Positions 11,201 through 19,479 of a DNA stretch of 64,000 bases are shown in pieces. This stretch comes from GCA-2711565 sp963664245 (GTDB lineage Bacteria; Bacteroidota; Bacteroidia; Bacteroidales; GCA-2711565). The stretch's first letter is position 1, and every line of letters begins with the position of its first letter. The notes under the pieces are model-generated. The model did no database searches, was not told the origin of the DNA, and saw nothing but the letters and a program-made list of their open reading frames with translations. The stretch is taken from assembly GCA_963664245.1 (NCBI GenBank), contig OY760934.1, positions 3,162,001 to 3,226,000 on the forward strand, given 5' to 3'. Made by a program: the position numbers and the translations under genes.

Positions 11201-11321
11201 GTTCGTTGCTGTACAACGATTTGTTCCAACCTTCGCCTTCGGGGATTTTGACCCCGACATACGATTTGTAAGGCGAGTAAGAGAGGGTTGTCCGGTCTAC
11301 GCTGAAATCGCCGCCTTTTTC
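8178..11321 (-). CDS. Alpha-2-macroglobulin, C-terminal part (downstream of a frameshift)
   Basis: This frame continues the alpha-2-macroglobulin from which the upstream fragment is separated by an apparent one-base loss. The first start codon in frame is a TTG at 11216, but the frame is open back to about 11321 and reads FEKGGDFSVD and then SYSPYKSYVGVK, both family-typical, so translation should not begin at 11216. Counted from 11216, the MG and A2M domains lie at about 1-500. The thioester site is C540-I-E-Q543 in YPHGCIEQTTS, followed by the alpha-helical thioester domain and a C-terminal receptor-like region. The intact thioester indicates a protease trap of the covalent-binding type, acting in the periplasm. 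pbpC overlaps its end by 47 bases, consistent with a host-protease defence paired with wall repair. Confidence 0.9.
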   Translation of the reverse strand, partial: EKGGDFSVDRTTLSYSPYKSYVGVKIPEGEGWNKSLYSNEPNMIPIVTVDEEGNPVDRKGLKIEIFNLRWRWWWEQDNSYDLASYIRYQSSSRIKTEKIDTKDGKAMYEMDLNTRSWGRKLIRITDPVSGHSTGQMFYTSYRGWWNASGAANPGGAEMLSFKTDKPKYNVGETVKIELPDAKQGKALISIESGSRVIETYWVNVSKENHSFSFVADKEMAPNVYIHISFIQPHNQTANDLPIRLYGIEQINIEDPMTHLSPVIEMPESLEPEKKVSIKVSETNGKAMTYTLAVVDEGLLDLTNFKTPDAWSYFYAREALGIKTWDMYKYVMGAFTGNISGLMALGGGAELGKKPVEKANRFKPVVQFFGPIHLEPSSTNTHTFTMPNYIGSVKTMVVAGYEGAYGKTSKATPVKKPLMVLASFPRVVSPGEIVKLPVTVFAMEDDIKNVNIELQTNDFFKNKGGSVNVLNFDTVGEKMTDFELEVNEKIGVGRIKVIASSGKKRAEYDIELDVRLPNPRISNVIRKAIEPGQSWKTDFKAVGMKGTNNGMLEISSIPPLNLEKRLNYLIRYPHGCIEQTTSSIFPQLFLPNLLNLDDVERTKIENNIKAGIEQLKNFQLSNGGMTYWPSGYDYVSEWGTTYAGHFMLEAQARGYSLPYGFLRKWISYQQEKANEWTAGLKTSGYNYYSRQVQQAYRLFTLALAGKSAIGPMNRLRETASLCVAAKWRLAAAYYLAGREKIAEQIIDNLATNVPSYSELSYTFGSGTRDQAMILETLTLMGKKDKAYDVFKDIQEELNTDRWYSTQTTAYALMAISKFIGESGESDSFEFDYIINNGRKTSVVMQSPMHQQKLDLNTNLGGTLEIVNKNEQTLFARIYMDGIPLAGDATNAENNLRMSIRYLDMDGKEIQPDKLIQGTDFMAEVKVSHPGIRVDYREMALTQIFPSGWEIHNLRMDEGESIYVKDKPQYQDIRDDRVLTYFEIPKGKTRTFRVLLNASYLGKFYLPTVYCEAMYDNEINAHKAGRWVQVIKQPVVKENVEKEATETNE

Positions 11322-13801
11322 AAAACCTTGGTTTTAAAACTGGCTTTGAGCATACCGGGTGCCGATTTTTCAACGTTGATTTCGGGCTGAAGTTTTGCTA
11401 TTCCTTTTTCATCTAGTTCTCCTTCAAAAACGGGGATTTCCATTGATTCGAGCGTTTTGCTCGGGTCGTCAAAACAAAAACCTTCGTAGTCTTTAAATTT
11501 TGTTTTTGAGGGGTGTAAATCTAAAATAACTTCCGATTTTAAATTTTTGGCAACGGCACCGTGCAGCCATTTTACTTCCATTTCGCCTTTAATATCTTCG
11601 GATGCTTTTAAAATTTGGGTTTTAAAATCGAGCTTGATTTTTAAACGGTTGGGTTTTACGGTTTCAATTTTTAAGGTTTTTGTAAAGCTTGATCCGCCAA
11701 CAATTACTTTGGCCAACCAGTTCCCGGTTGGGGAGCTCATTTCGGTAGCTGTTCTGAAATCATAAAAACCGTTTAACGAACCGGATTTTACTTTTCGCAA
11801 ATAAAGTTGGTTTTCGGGGGTGTACATTTCGAAAACCACTGGGTGGTTCTCGGGGAGAAATTTGTTTTTATCTTCCAAAATAAAAGAAACATACAAAGAA
11901 TCGCCGGGACGCCACACGCCGCGTTCACCATAAATAAAGCCTTTTACACCTTCGGTTGTTTTGCGGCCGTTTACGTTGAACATGCTTAACGAAAGCGAGG
12001 AGCCGTCGTCCAAACGCAAATAGCCAATTTGATTTCCTTTTTTTGCAACCAATAAAAATGGCTTGGCTTCCAGATCAATTTTGGCGATTCCCCGGGCATT
12101 GGTTTTGGCAGTCGTAATTAGTTGGTTTTGCAGGTTGTAAAGCTCAATGCTAACATCCGAAAGGGTTTCGGTTGTTTTAATATCGGTAACCGCAACAAGA
12201 AGCGAGGTACTGTTTCCGCCTTTGGCGATGATTCCTAAATCGGAGGCAAACACATTACGGGCCACTAGTTGGTTCCCGTGCATGTAGTACGAAGCTTTAC
12301 AGGGGTCTTCGCGTTCTCTCCAACTATAGTCGTCATCGTAGTCGTAATAATCGTCGGAATAATAATATCCCGGTTCATCCCAGTTTCCCAGCTCTTTTTT
12401 CGTTTCAAAGGAAGTCTGTTCTTCTTCCGTTTTTCCTTCATCATTGCAGGGATATAGCGAATGTTTCTTTTCAAAATCGATAATTACCCGGTAAATGGCT
12501 CCTGGTTCGGTTTTTATCATTTCCGATAAGTCGAGGGCAAAAGTGTTCCAACTACCAAAGTCGATGGCCTGATCGGATTTTAACGGAACTTCCTCGTAGT
12601 AAACAATCCGTCCGAAATGTTTTAGCTCATCGGTTCCGTCAAACTGGTTCCATTGAAGAAAATGAGGAATATTGTTTTCAAAAACCTTTATGACTTTTAC
12701 ATTCACCGCGCTCAGGTTTACGGCTTTAAAAGGGAAAATTAGCCCGTTGGAGCTTGGTAAAATATTTCCTTTACCGATAAGTTCTACTTGTGGTTTGATG
12801 CTCGAAAAAGAAACATTTTTTTCGAAACGGCTGTGTAATTGGTAGCCCTGGCTGTTTCTAATGCCGTCTTCGACAATTAATTTGGTTGAGCCGGTAAACC
12901 TGCTTTCGGGGTAAACACGCACCTCGTTGCCTTCGGTTTCTAGATTTAGCTTGGCATTGTTGTCAAAATAAATCAAGCCTTCCAGGTCCTGTTTATTATC
13001 TAACGGATCCGAAAAATAAATGGTTATGTATTGTTCGGGGATTGAATTTGACGTGGCTTTTAAAACTTTAAAATCGCCCAGTGGAGGAATGTCGATCAGT
13101 TGTTCGTCGGAACCCTCTGCTTCAATTGGTGCTCCATCCCATTTCACGGAAACCAGCCCTTTGCTATTTGAGCGGTTAACGCTGTCGATGGTAAACTGAT
13201 GCGTTAAGTCTGCGGGATTATGTTCCCAGTGGATGTTGAGTTTTTTGTTGTTTTGGCGGGCAGTTAAGATTTTTTCAACATTGTCTTCATTTGCAAAATC
13301 GGCGGTGTTGATTTTACCGATAATTTTTTGCCATTGCAGGTTGTTTTCATCATAAATCTGCATGCCGTCGATACTCACATTCAGGGCCTGTTTTTTTGCC
13401 TGAACCCAGAACTCAAAGGTTTTTAATTTTTCGGGAACCTGCTTGATTTTGTGTAGGTAAAAGCGGATGTTATATTTTTGATCCGACTTAAGTTTGTTTT
13501 CGGGTTTGAACTCAATGGTGTAGTTGTCTCTCCAATAAGCCTGCCCCTTCATGGATGGAGAAATGCTGAATAGGCTGTTATCGGCTTTTTTGCCTGGTTC
13601 GGCAGTAAGGATGGCTTCGGTAAATCCAATAATGATGGTTGAGTTGTTTGAAACAATACCGTTTGTAAAAGATTTGATATAGGCCGAAAAAGCAGGATCT
13701 ATTTTTTGTGGCTTTTCCTTTTTAGGATTACAGCTAAACAAAATTAAGATGATAAAAAGAGCGCTAAAGCACGAATAATTGAGTTTTTGTCGATTTTTCA
13801 T
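11297..13801 (-). CDS. Alpha-2-macroglobulin lipoprotein, N-terminal part (ends in a frameshift)
   Basis: 834 residues as read. A lipoprotein signal with lipobox LFSC near residue 24 anchors it to a membrane; beta-rich MG domains follow. It stops at a TAG at 11297-11299, after KTKVLKKAAISA. Family members normally continue through the thioester domain to about 1,850 residues, and the missing part follows in the -1 frame (8178-11321). Together the parts give about 1,870 residues, the normal size. An acidic Tyr/Asp-rich insert (YYYSDDYYDYDDDY, about residues 480-495) sits between MG domains and is unusual. The gene is divergent from a TonB-dependent receptor gene across 197 bp. Confidence 0.9.
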   Translation of the reverse strand: MKNRQKLNYSCFSALFIILILFSCNPKKEKPQKIDPAFSAYIKSFTNGIVSNNSTIIIGFTEAILTAEPGKKADNSLFSISPSMKGQAYWRDNYTIEFKPENKLKSDQKYNIRFYLHKIKQVPEKLKTFEFWVQAKKQALNVSIDGMQIYDENNLQWQKIIGKINTADFANEDNVEKILTARQNNKKLNIHWEHNPADLTHQFTIDSVNRSNSKGLVSVKWDGAPIEAEGSDEQLIDIPPLGDFKVLKATSNSIPEQYITIYFSDPLDNKQDLEGLIYFDNNAKLNLETEGNEVRVYPESRFTGSTKLIVEDGIRNSQGYQLHSRFEKNVSFSSIKPQVELIGKGNILPSSNGLIFPFKAVNLSAVNVKVIKVFENNIPHFLQWNQFDGTDELKHFGRIVYYEEVPLKSDQAIDFGSWNTFALDLSEMIKTEPGAIYRVIIDFEKKHSLYPCNDEGKTEEEQTSFETKKELGNWDEPGYYYSDDYYDYDDDYSWREREDPCKASYYMHGNQLVARNVFASDLGIIAKGGNSTSLLVAVTDIKTTETLSDVSIELYNLQNQLITTAKTNARGIAKIDLEAKPFLLVAKKGNQIGYLRLDDGSSLSLSMFNVNGRKTTEGVKGFIYGERGVWRPGDSLYVSFILEDKNKFLPENHPVVFEMYTPENQLYLRKVKSGSLNGFYDFRTATEMSSPTGNWLAKVIVGGSSFTKTLKIETVKPNRLKIKLDFKTQILKASEDIKGEMEVKWLHGAVAKNLKSEVILDLHPSKTKFKDYEGFCFDDPSKTLESMEIPVFEGELDEKGIAKLQPEINVEKSAPGMLKASFKTKVLKKAAISA
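11316..11325 (-). other. Apparent -1 frameshift site in the alpha-2-macroglobulin gene
   Basis: On the minus strand this site reads TTTTGAAAAA. The zero frame (GTT TTG AAA AAG GCG) runs into TAG five codons later. Adding one T to the T4 run gives GTT TTT GAA AAA GGC GGC GAT, which restores the family sequence and joins the two reading frames. Either a base was lost in a homopolymer (sequencing error or true mutation), or the ribosome slips back one base on AAA AAG. The slip heptamer would be G-AAA-AAG, a weaker relative of the known A-AAA-AAG. Confidence 0.85.
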
Positions 13802-13902
13802 TTTTTTAACAATGTGTTATGTTTTTATATAATACTTTTGCCCGAACCGTTTTTGGGGAGTGGGTTTGAAGCTGCATCGGATTTGAATTTATCTAATTTA
13901 TT

Positions 13903-13910
13903 CAAATATA
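13903..13910 (-). promoter_or_regulatory. Possible -7 box upstream of the alpha-2-macroglobulin gene
   Basis: The minus strand reads TATATTTG, a full match to the Bacteroidota -7 consensus TAnnTTTG, about 100 nt before the start codon at 13801. No TTG lies at the right distance upstream, so only half of the promoter is supported. Confidence 0.35.
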
Positions 13911-13998
13911 AAAAATAAATGCTAAAAGCTGAATAATTACCGCAAGTTATCTTAAACTTAATTGTCAAATAAACTTTAAAATTATAAACAGAATCAGA

Positions 13999-16479
13999 AT
14001 GAAACAATTTTTATTTATTACCTTACTAGGATTGCTTATGGGACCAGTTTTTGCTCAAGGTCCGGGTGGAATGCCTATGGGTGGAGGAAACCGTCCGGCA
14101 GGTGAAGGAACAATTACTGGTTTGGTGATCGACAAACAGACACACAAAGCAGTTGAGTACGCAAATATTATCATTTTCCATATAAAAAATCAGCAAATGC
14201 TTACCGGAACAATTTCCGATTTAGACGGTAAATTTTTGCTCGAGAAGATCCCTTTCGGGATGTATAAAGTTACCATCGATTTTATTGGGTATGAAAAAAT
14301 TATCATTGACAATGTTCAGGTAAATCAAGCTAATTCCAATGTTGATTTAGGAGAGCGTTATTTGTCGCAAACAGCTGTACAGCTCGAAGGTGTTGAGGTT
14401 GTGGCCGATAAAATTTCGTACGAATATAAAATTGATAAAAAAGTAGTGAATGTGAGCCAGGATGCAACAGCAGCTGGTGGAACTGCTGCTGATGTGTTGG
14501 AAAATACCCCCTCGGTTGAAGTAGATATTGAAGGAAATGTAACCATGCGCGGGAGCAGCAATTTTACCGTTTTGATTAACGGTCGTCCCAGTGTTTTGGA
14601 CGGAAGCGATGCTTTGCAACAATTACCTGCCGCGAATATTGAAAACATTGAGATTATTACCAACCCTTCGGCTAAATTTGATCCGGATGGTACTGCAGGC
14701 ATCATCAATGTAATTACCAAAAAGAAAAATGAAGAAGGCTTAACCGGGGTATTCAATGCAAGTGCTGGCTTAAATAATAAATACCGCTCCAATGTTTTGT
14801 TAAATTACAGGATAGGAAAATGGAGTTTTACCGGCGGTTTCGATTTTAGGGATGATGATTTTAAAATGGAACGCGAGAGCTACCGCGAAACTTATTCAAC
14901 AGATCCGGCATCAACCGATTTTCTGGATTCTTATGGTGATCAAACCATGAACCGTAAAAACATAGGTGGCCGTTTTGGCATTGAGTATTTCTTTTCTGAA
15001 AATACGGTTATTGGTTTTAATGGACGTGTAGGTACCTTTAAATTTGGGTTCGACGGATTGAACAAAATACATAATTATTCGAGTCCTGCCACCACCAATC
15101 TTTATTACCTCAGTGATGGGAATTCGAGCAGGAATTCGGATTATTTTTCAGGAAACTTAAACTTCCAACATAAGTTTGACAATAAAGGGCATCAGCTTGA
15201 TTTTATGTTTGATATTTCGGATCGTGGCGGAGATAGCGATGAATCAACACTTGAAACAGAAACCGATGCTCAATGGAATCCTACAGCCAATATTTTAAAT
15301 AGCAATCGTTCGGTAGAAGATAGCGATAGAAAAAGATACCAAATTCAGTTGGATTATGTTAAACCGTTTGGCGAAAAAGGGAAATTTGAATCGGGTTATC
15401 AGGCTCGTATGGTAAATTCAGACGACAAGTATTTGTTTGAAGAATTTATTGACGGAGCTTGGGTTCTAAATACTAATTACACCAGCGAGTCTAGTTTGAA
15501 AAGGAATATCCAGGCCGTTTATGCGATATTGAATAATGAAACCAAAAGTGGTTTTGGTTACCAGTTTGGATTGCGTGGAGAATATACTTTCCGTGAAACA
15601 GGGGTCGAAGGCCTTACCGATGTTTTTAAGCTTGATCGTTTCGATCTATTTCCATCGGTTCACGTTTCTAAGCAACTGGGCAAATCCGATCAAATTATGT
15701 TGAGCTATACGCGCCGTATTAATCGTCCCCGTGGATGGAATTTGGATCCGTTTATTTCGTATGTGGATGAAAATACCCGCCGTCGAGGAAACCCCGAACT
15801 TAAACCTGAATATATTGATTCATTTGAGTTTGGATGGCAAAAACGCTTAAATAAAGGCTTTATGAACATCGAAGCATACTATAAAATAACCACCGATTTA
15901 ATTACCCGTGTTTTTGAGTCAATTGAAGAAGGAGGGGATGAATATATTTTACATACTTCGGCCAACCTTGATAAAGATTATTCGTTTGGAACGGAACTTA
16001 TGATTAATTACGATTTTTCCAAAAAACTGAATATGGCTTTGAGTGGTACCGTTTATTATTATAAACTGGAAGGGAGCCTTTCAAGCGGAACCGTTGATCG
16101 CGAAAGTACAAACTGGAGCACTAACTTAAATACGGTTTATAAATTTACGCCAATGACAAGGGTTCAGATGCGCTTGGGATATAACGGGCCTAGTACAACT
16201 GCCCAGGGTGAGCGTAAAGGGATGTTCCGATCCGATATGGCCATTCGTCATGATTTCTGGAATCGTAAAGCAACCTTAACTTTACAGTTCAGGGATTTCT
16301 TCGGAAAAATGAAACATGAAATGATTACCGATTCATCAACATTGTACGAACGTATGGTGATGAAAAGAGAAAGCCCCATGCTTCAGCTAAGTTTTTCTTA
16401 CAAGCTGAATAACTTTAAACAAAAGAGGAGTGATCAGGGAGGTGAAGATATGGACATGGATATGGGTGTAGAATATTAA
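13999..16479 (+). CDS. TonB-dependent receptor-like outer-membrane beta-barrel protein with N-terminal carboxypeptidase-regulatory domain
   Basis: 826 residues. A signal peptide (about 1-20, VFAQG) is followed by a Gly/Met-rich linker (GGMPMGGG) and a CarboxypepD_reg-like Ig fold (about 35-125; ISDLDGKFLLEKIPFGMYKV). A TonB plug follows (about 135-240; TAADVLENTPSVEVD, VLINGRPSVL, GTAGIINVITKK), and then the OMP_b-brl_3 type barrel to the C terminus. Bacteroidota use such barrels for TonB-powered uptake of ligands that cannot pass porins. No SusD-like lipoprotein is adjacent, so a glycan-utilisation role is not supported; the ligand is unknown. The C-terminal tail is Met/Asp-rich (EDMDMDMGVEY). 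A strong hairpin terminator follows the stop. Confidence 0.92.
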   Translation: MKQFLFITLLGLLMGPVFAQGPGGMPMGGGNRPAGEGTITGLVIDKQTHKAVEYANIIIFHIKNQQMLTGTISDLDGKFLLEKIPFGMYKVTIDFIGYEKIIIDNVQVNQANSNVDLGERYLSQTAVQLEGVEVVADKISYEYKIDKKVVNVSQDATAAGGTAADVLENTPSVEVDIEGNVTMRGSSNFTVLINGRPSVLDGSDALQQLPAANIENIEIITNPSAKFDPDGTAGIINVITKKKNEEGLTGVFNASAGLNNKYRSNVLLNYRIGKWSFTGGFDFRDDDFKMERESYRETYSTDPASTDFLDSYGDQTMNRKNIGGRFGIEYFFSENTVIGFNGRVGTFKFGFDGLNKIHNYSSPATTNLYYLSDGNSSRNSDYFSGNLNFQHKFDNKGHQLDFMFDISDRGGDSDESTLETETDAQWNPTANILNSNRSVEDSDRKRYQIQLDYVKPFGEKGKFESGYQARMVNSDDKYLFEEFIDGAWVLNTNYTSESSLKRNIQAVYAILNNETKSGFGYQFGLRGEYTFRETGVEGLTDVFKLDRFDLFPSVHVSKQLGKSDQIMLSYTRRINRPRGWNLDPFISYVDENTRRRGNPELKPEYIDSFEFGWQKRLNKGFMNIEAYYKITTDLITRVFESIEEGGDEYILHTSANLDKDYSFGTELMINYDFSKKLNMALSGTVYYYKLEGSLSSGTVDRESTNWSTNLNTVYKFTPMTRVQMRLGYNGPSTTAQGERKGMFRSDMAIRHDFWNRKATLTLQFRDFFGKMKHEMITDSSTLYERMVMKRESPMLQLSFSYKLNNFKQKRSDQGGEDMDMDMGVEY

Positions 16480-16500
16480 AACCCAGGAAATATACAATTT

Positions 16501-16530
16501 AAAAGGCATCCCTTCGGGGATGCTTTTTTA
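16501..16530. terminator. Intrinsic terminator shared by two convergent genes
   Basis: GCATCCC (16506-16512), a TTCG tetraloop and GGGATGC (16517-16523) form a perfect 7-bp stem, flanked by AAAA on one side and T6 on the other, so it can act on both strands. It ends the receptor gene on the plus strand. The stop codon of the DAHP synthase gene lies in its right flank, so it also ends the trp operon. Confidence 0.9.
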
Positions 16531-17529
16531 TAGTATTTCTTTTAAGATTTTTATTCTCTTAACAAGTTCTTCAAATTCATCGAAGTTGAGCGATTGAAAC
16601 CCGTCGCTGATAGCCTTTTCGGGTTCTTTATGTATTTCAAGAATCAGCCCGTCGGCACCGGCCGCCACTGCTGCTAGCGACATCCGTTGAACAAATCTTC
16701 GTATCCCGATTCCGTGCGAAGGATCAACAATTACGGGTAAATGTGTTTTTTCTTTTAGAATAGGAACCGCGTTCAAATCGAGTGTGTTCCGGTATGCTTT
16801 TTCATAAGTCCTGATCCCCCGTTCGCATAAAATAAGGCGTTCGTTCCCGTTAGAAAATACGTACTCGGCCGACTGTAATAACTCTTCGATGCTGCCACTA
16901 ATGCCCCGCTTGATAAGTACTGGTTTGTCAATTTCGCCAAGGGCCGAGAGCAAATTAAAGTTTTGCGAATTCCGTGCCCCAACCTGGAAAATGTCAACGT
17001 ATGGATACATCTCCTGCACCTGTTTGGGTTCCATAACCTCGGTTATAACTTTGAGTCCGGCTTGCTGTGCGGTTCGGTAAAAAACCTTTAACGCCTCAAG
17101 CCCCAGCCCCCTGAAACTGTATGGCGAGCTCCTCGGTTTGAAAATACCTCCACGGATAATCCCCACCCCGTTTTTTTTGAGTAGCGGGAGCATTTCTTTT
17201 ATTTGTTCTTCGCTTTCCACGCTACACGGCCCGGCCATTATGCTAAAGTCGCCATTGTTGATTTTGATCCTGTTGCCTAAATCAATTGTGCTGGAGCCGA
17301 TTTTCCATTTCCGGCTCACCAGTTTATAATCTTCATTTACCCGGTGAACATCCTCAACACCTTTTAAGTGCCCTATTTTCCGGATGTCAAATTCTGTTTT
17401 CCCGATGCAGATCAGGTACTGTTTTTTTTGGGTTTTTACTTGCTGCGATTTGTATCCGATCGACTGGATTTGTTTTTCAAGTTCAAGCCGTTCCGTAGCA
17501 CTTATATTTTCGCTTAATTGTATAATCAT
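16528..17529 (-). CDS. aroF: 3-deoxy-7-phosphoheptulonate (DAHP) synthase, type I-beta with N-terminal regulatory domain
   Basis: 333 residues. An N-terminal ferredoxin-like domain (about 1-75) precedes the KDO8P/DAHP synthase TIM barrel (about 85-333), with the motifs MAGPCSVES, GGIFKPRSSPYSF, KRGISGS and DPSHGIG. It condenses phosphoenolpyruvate and erythrose 4-phosphate, the first step of the shikimate pathway. In the related Thermotoga enzyme the N-terminal domain binds aromatic amino acids for feedback control. It overlaps trpA by 4 bp (ATGA) and is the last gene of the trp operon. Expression of the pathway entry enzyme is therefore tied to tryptophan supply through the leader at 23960-24010. 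Confidence 0.96.
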   Translation of the reverse strand: MIIQLSENISATERLELEKQIQSIGYKSQQVKTQKKQYLICIGKTEFDIRKIGHLKGVEDVHRVNEDYKLVSRKWKIGSSTIDLGNRIKINNGDFSIMAGPCSVESEEQIKEMLPLLKKNGVGIIRGGIFKPRSSPYSFRGLGLEALKVFYRTAQQAGLKVITEVMEPKQVQEMYPYVDIFQVGARNSQNFNLLSALGEIDKPVLIKRGISGSIEELLQSAEYVFSNGNERLILCERGIRTYEKAYRNTLDLNAVPILKEKTHLPVIVDPSHGIGIRRFVQRMSLAAVAAGADGLILEIHKEPEKAISDGFQSLNFDEFEELVKRIKILKEIL

Positions 17530-18305
17530 GGGGTTAAAATTGATTGGACAAACGATTTTGTATTTTTTTCGATGGATGATGGTTCGGCAATGGCTTTAAT
17601 GTATGTGCTCCCGATAATGCCCCCGCGGGTATATTTGCAGGCTTTTAAAAATGAATCCCGATTGTTTATATTGAAGCCGGTTAAAACAGTATGTGTTAAA
17701 TTCATTTCTGAAATCCGTTTCAGGAAATTTTCAGCTTCGTCAATATTTTGTTTCGAGCCAGTTGTGCTTGATGATGAAACCGCGTAAATAAAAGCCGTTG
17801 AATGTTTATCAATTTCACGGATGCGTTCGTTGGATGTATTCGGGCTGATAAGAAAAATGTTGTGCAAATTATATTTTTCAAAAAGCCCTTTGCAATCCGA
17901 AAGAAATTCGTTCAACGGAAGATCAGGGATGATTATGCCAGAAATTTCATTCTCGTAACATTTTTTGCAAAATTCCTCAATACCGTAGTGAAGAACCGAA
18001 TTAAAGTAGCCCATTAATAGAAGTGGGGTTTTGTTTTGGCTTTTTACAGCTTCGAGTTGAGAAAAAAGCAGGTTCAGGTTCATGCCGTTTTTTATGGCAA
18101 TCTGGCTGCTTTGTTGTATGGTTGGCCCATCGGCCAGCGGATCGGAAAAGGGGATGCCTATTTCCATCAAATCAACGCCGTTTTCTGAACAAGCCGGGAT
18201 GATTTTTTGCAGATCATCAATTTTTGGGTATCCGGCCGTAAAATATATATTCAAAAGGTTTCTTTTTCCCGAGTTCAATAAATCGGTCAGTCTATTGTTT
18301 TTCAT
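17526..18305 (-). CDS. trpA: Tryptophan synthase alpha subunit
   Basis: 259 residues, normal length for TrpA. The catalytic Glu lies in LMEIGIPFSDPLADGP, with the catalytic Asp in the same block; a phosphate-binding GIIGST segment is near the C terminus. The subunit cleaves indole-3-glycerol phosphate to indole, which is channelled to TrpB. It lies 4 bp downstream of trpB and overlaps the DAHP synthase start by 4 bp, consistent with translational coupling. Confidence 0.97.
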   Translation of the reverse strand: MKNNRLTDLLNSGKRNLLNIYFTAGYPKIDDLQKIIPACSENGVDLMEIGIPFSDPLADGPTIQQSSQIAIKNGMNLNLLFSQLEAVKSQNKTPLLLMGYFNSVLHYGIEEFCKKCYENEISGIIIPDLPLNEFLSDCKGLFEKYNLHNIFLISPNTSNERIREIDKHSTAFIYAVSSSSTTGSKQNIDEAENFLKRISEMNLTHTVLTGFNINNRDSFLKACKYTRGGIIGSTYIKAIAEPSSIEKNTKSFVQSILTP

Positions 18306-18309
18306 GTTC

Positions 18310-19479
18310 CTATTTTATATTTAGTTTTTCAAAATAAACATCCATGTCTTTATCTCCGCGTCCGCTCAGGTTTACAACCACGTTGTTTGCCGGTTCGGGT
18401 TCAATCAGCTCAAGGGCAGCCAGGGCATGCGAGCTTTCGAGTGCCGGAATAATTCCTTCGAGCTCGATCAATAATTGGGCAGCTTTTAAGGCCTCATCGT
18501 CGGTAACGCTTAAGTATTGAGCCTTTGCTGTTTTGTGCAGGTAGGCATGAATCGGTCCCACGCCCGGATAATCCAGCCCGGCAGAAATACTGTAAGGTTC
18601 CGTTACCTGCCCGTTTTTGTCTTGCATCAACAGCGATTTGCTCCCGTGCAAAATGCCCAGTGAGCCCAGGCGGATGGTTGCCGCGGTTTCTCCGCTTTCA
18701 ATTCCCAGGCCGGCAGCTTCAACGCCAATTAGTTTTACATCCTTGTCGTTCAGAAAGTGCGAAAATGCCCCGATGGCATTGCTCCCGCCACCAACACAAG
18801 CCAGTATGTAGTTTGGCTTGGCGCGGAGTTGTTTTGAAATTTCTTCGCTAATGACCGATTGAAACAGCTTGACAATCTCCGGGTACGGATGCGGCCCAAC
18901 GGCCGAGCCGATCAAATAATACGTGTCTTCTGGATTGTTTATCCAATCGCGGATCGCCTCGTTGGTTGCATCTTTTAGCGTGGACGAACCGCTGTGTACA
19001 GGCACAACCTCGGCTCCCAGCATTTTCATGCGTTTTACATTTGGTTGTTGGCGTTTGATGTCAACGGCTCCCATGTAAACAATGCATTTTAGCCCCATCA
19101 ATGCACAAACAGTAGCTGTTGCAACGCCATGTTGTCCGGCACCGGTTTCGGCGATGATGCGCTTTTTGTTCATTTCTTTGGCCAGTAAAATCTGCCCGAT
19201 GGCATTGTTTATTTTATGTGCCCCGGTATGGCAGAGGTCTTCGCGTTTTAAAAAAACGTTGGTGTGGTAATGTTCCGATATCCGCTTGGCATAGTACAAT
19301 GGAGTGGGCCTCCCCACATATTCTTTCAGCAGTTTATAAAAATTGCTTTTAAAATGATACGAACCAATGATCTTTTTGTACGCTGATTTCAATTCTTCAA
19401 TGTTTGGGTGAAGAAATTCTGGGATGTAGGCTCCTCCAAATTCTCCGTAATAACCGTTTGTGTCTGCATTAATACTCAT
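18310..19479 (-). CDS. trpB: Tryptophan synthase beta subunit
   Basis: About 389 residues from the chosen start. The PLP lysine is in HTGAHKINNAIGQ, the catalytic Glu in ETGAGQHGVA, and the PLP phosphate loop in CVGGGSNAIG. I place the start at 19479 (MSINADTNGYYGEFGGAY) rather than at an ATG at 19515, because the family begins there; the longer start would add 12 unconserved residues and overlap trpF by 47 bp. It condenses indole and serine to tryptophan as an alpha2-beta2 complex with TrpA. It is the TrpB1 type by length and motifs. Confidence 0.97.
   Translation of the reverse strand: MSINADTNGYYGEFGGAYIPEFLHPNIEELKSAYKKIIGSYHFKSNFYKLLKEYVGRPTPLYYAKRISEHYHTNVFLKREDLCHTGAHKINNAIGQILLAKEMNKKRIIAETGAGQHGVATATVCALMGLKCIVYMGAVDIKRQQPNVKRMKMLGAEVVPVHSGSSTLKDATNEAIRDWINNPEDTYYLIGSAVGPHPYPEIVKLFQSVISEEISKQLRAKPNYILACVGGGSNAIGAFSHFLNDKDVKLIGVEAAGLGIESGETAATIRLGSLGILHGSKSLLMQDKNGQVTEPYSISAGLDYPGVGPIHAYLHKTAKAQYLSVTDDEALKAAQLLIELEGIIPALESSHALAALELIEPEPANNVVVNLSGRGDKDMDVYFEKLNIK

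Noticed and set aside
11216..11216. TTG start for an independent C-terminal alpha-2-macroglobulin gene
   Set aside because: The frame is open upstream and encodes conserved family sequence before this codon, so it is an internal Leu codon rather than a start.
12265..12474. Small frames on both strands over the acidic insert of the alpha-2-macroglobulin
   Set aside because: They are by-products of the Tyr/Asp-rich repeat codons, with no homology-like features.
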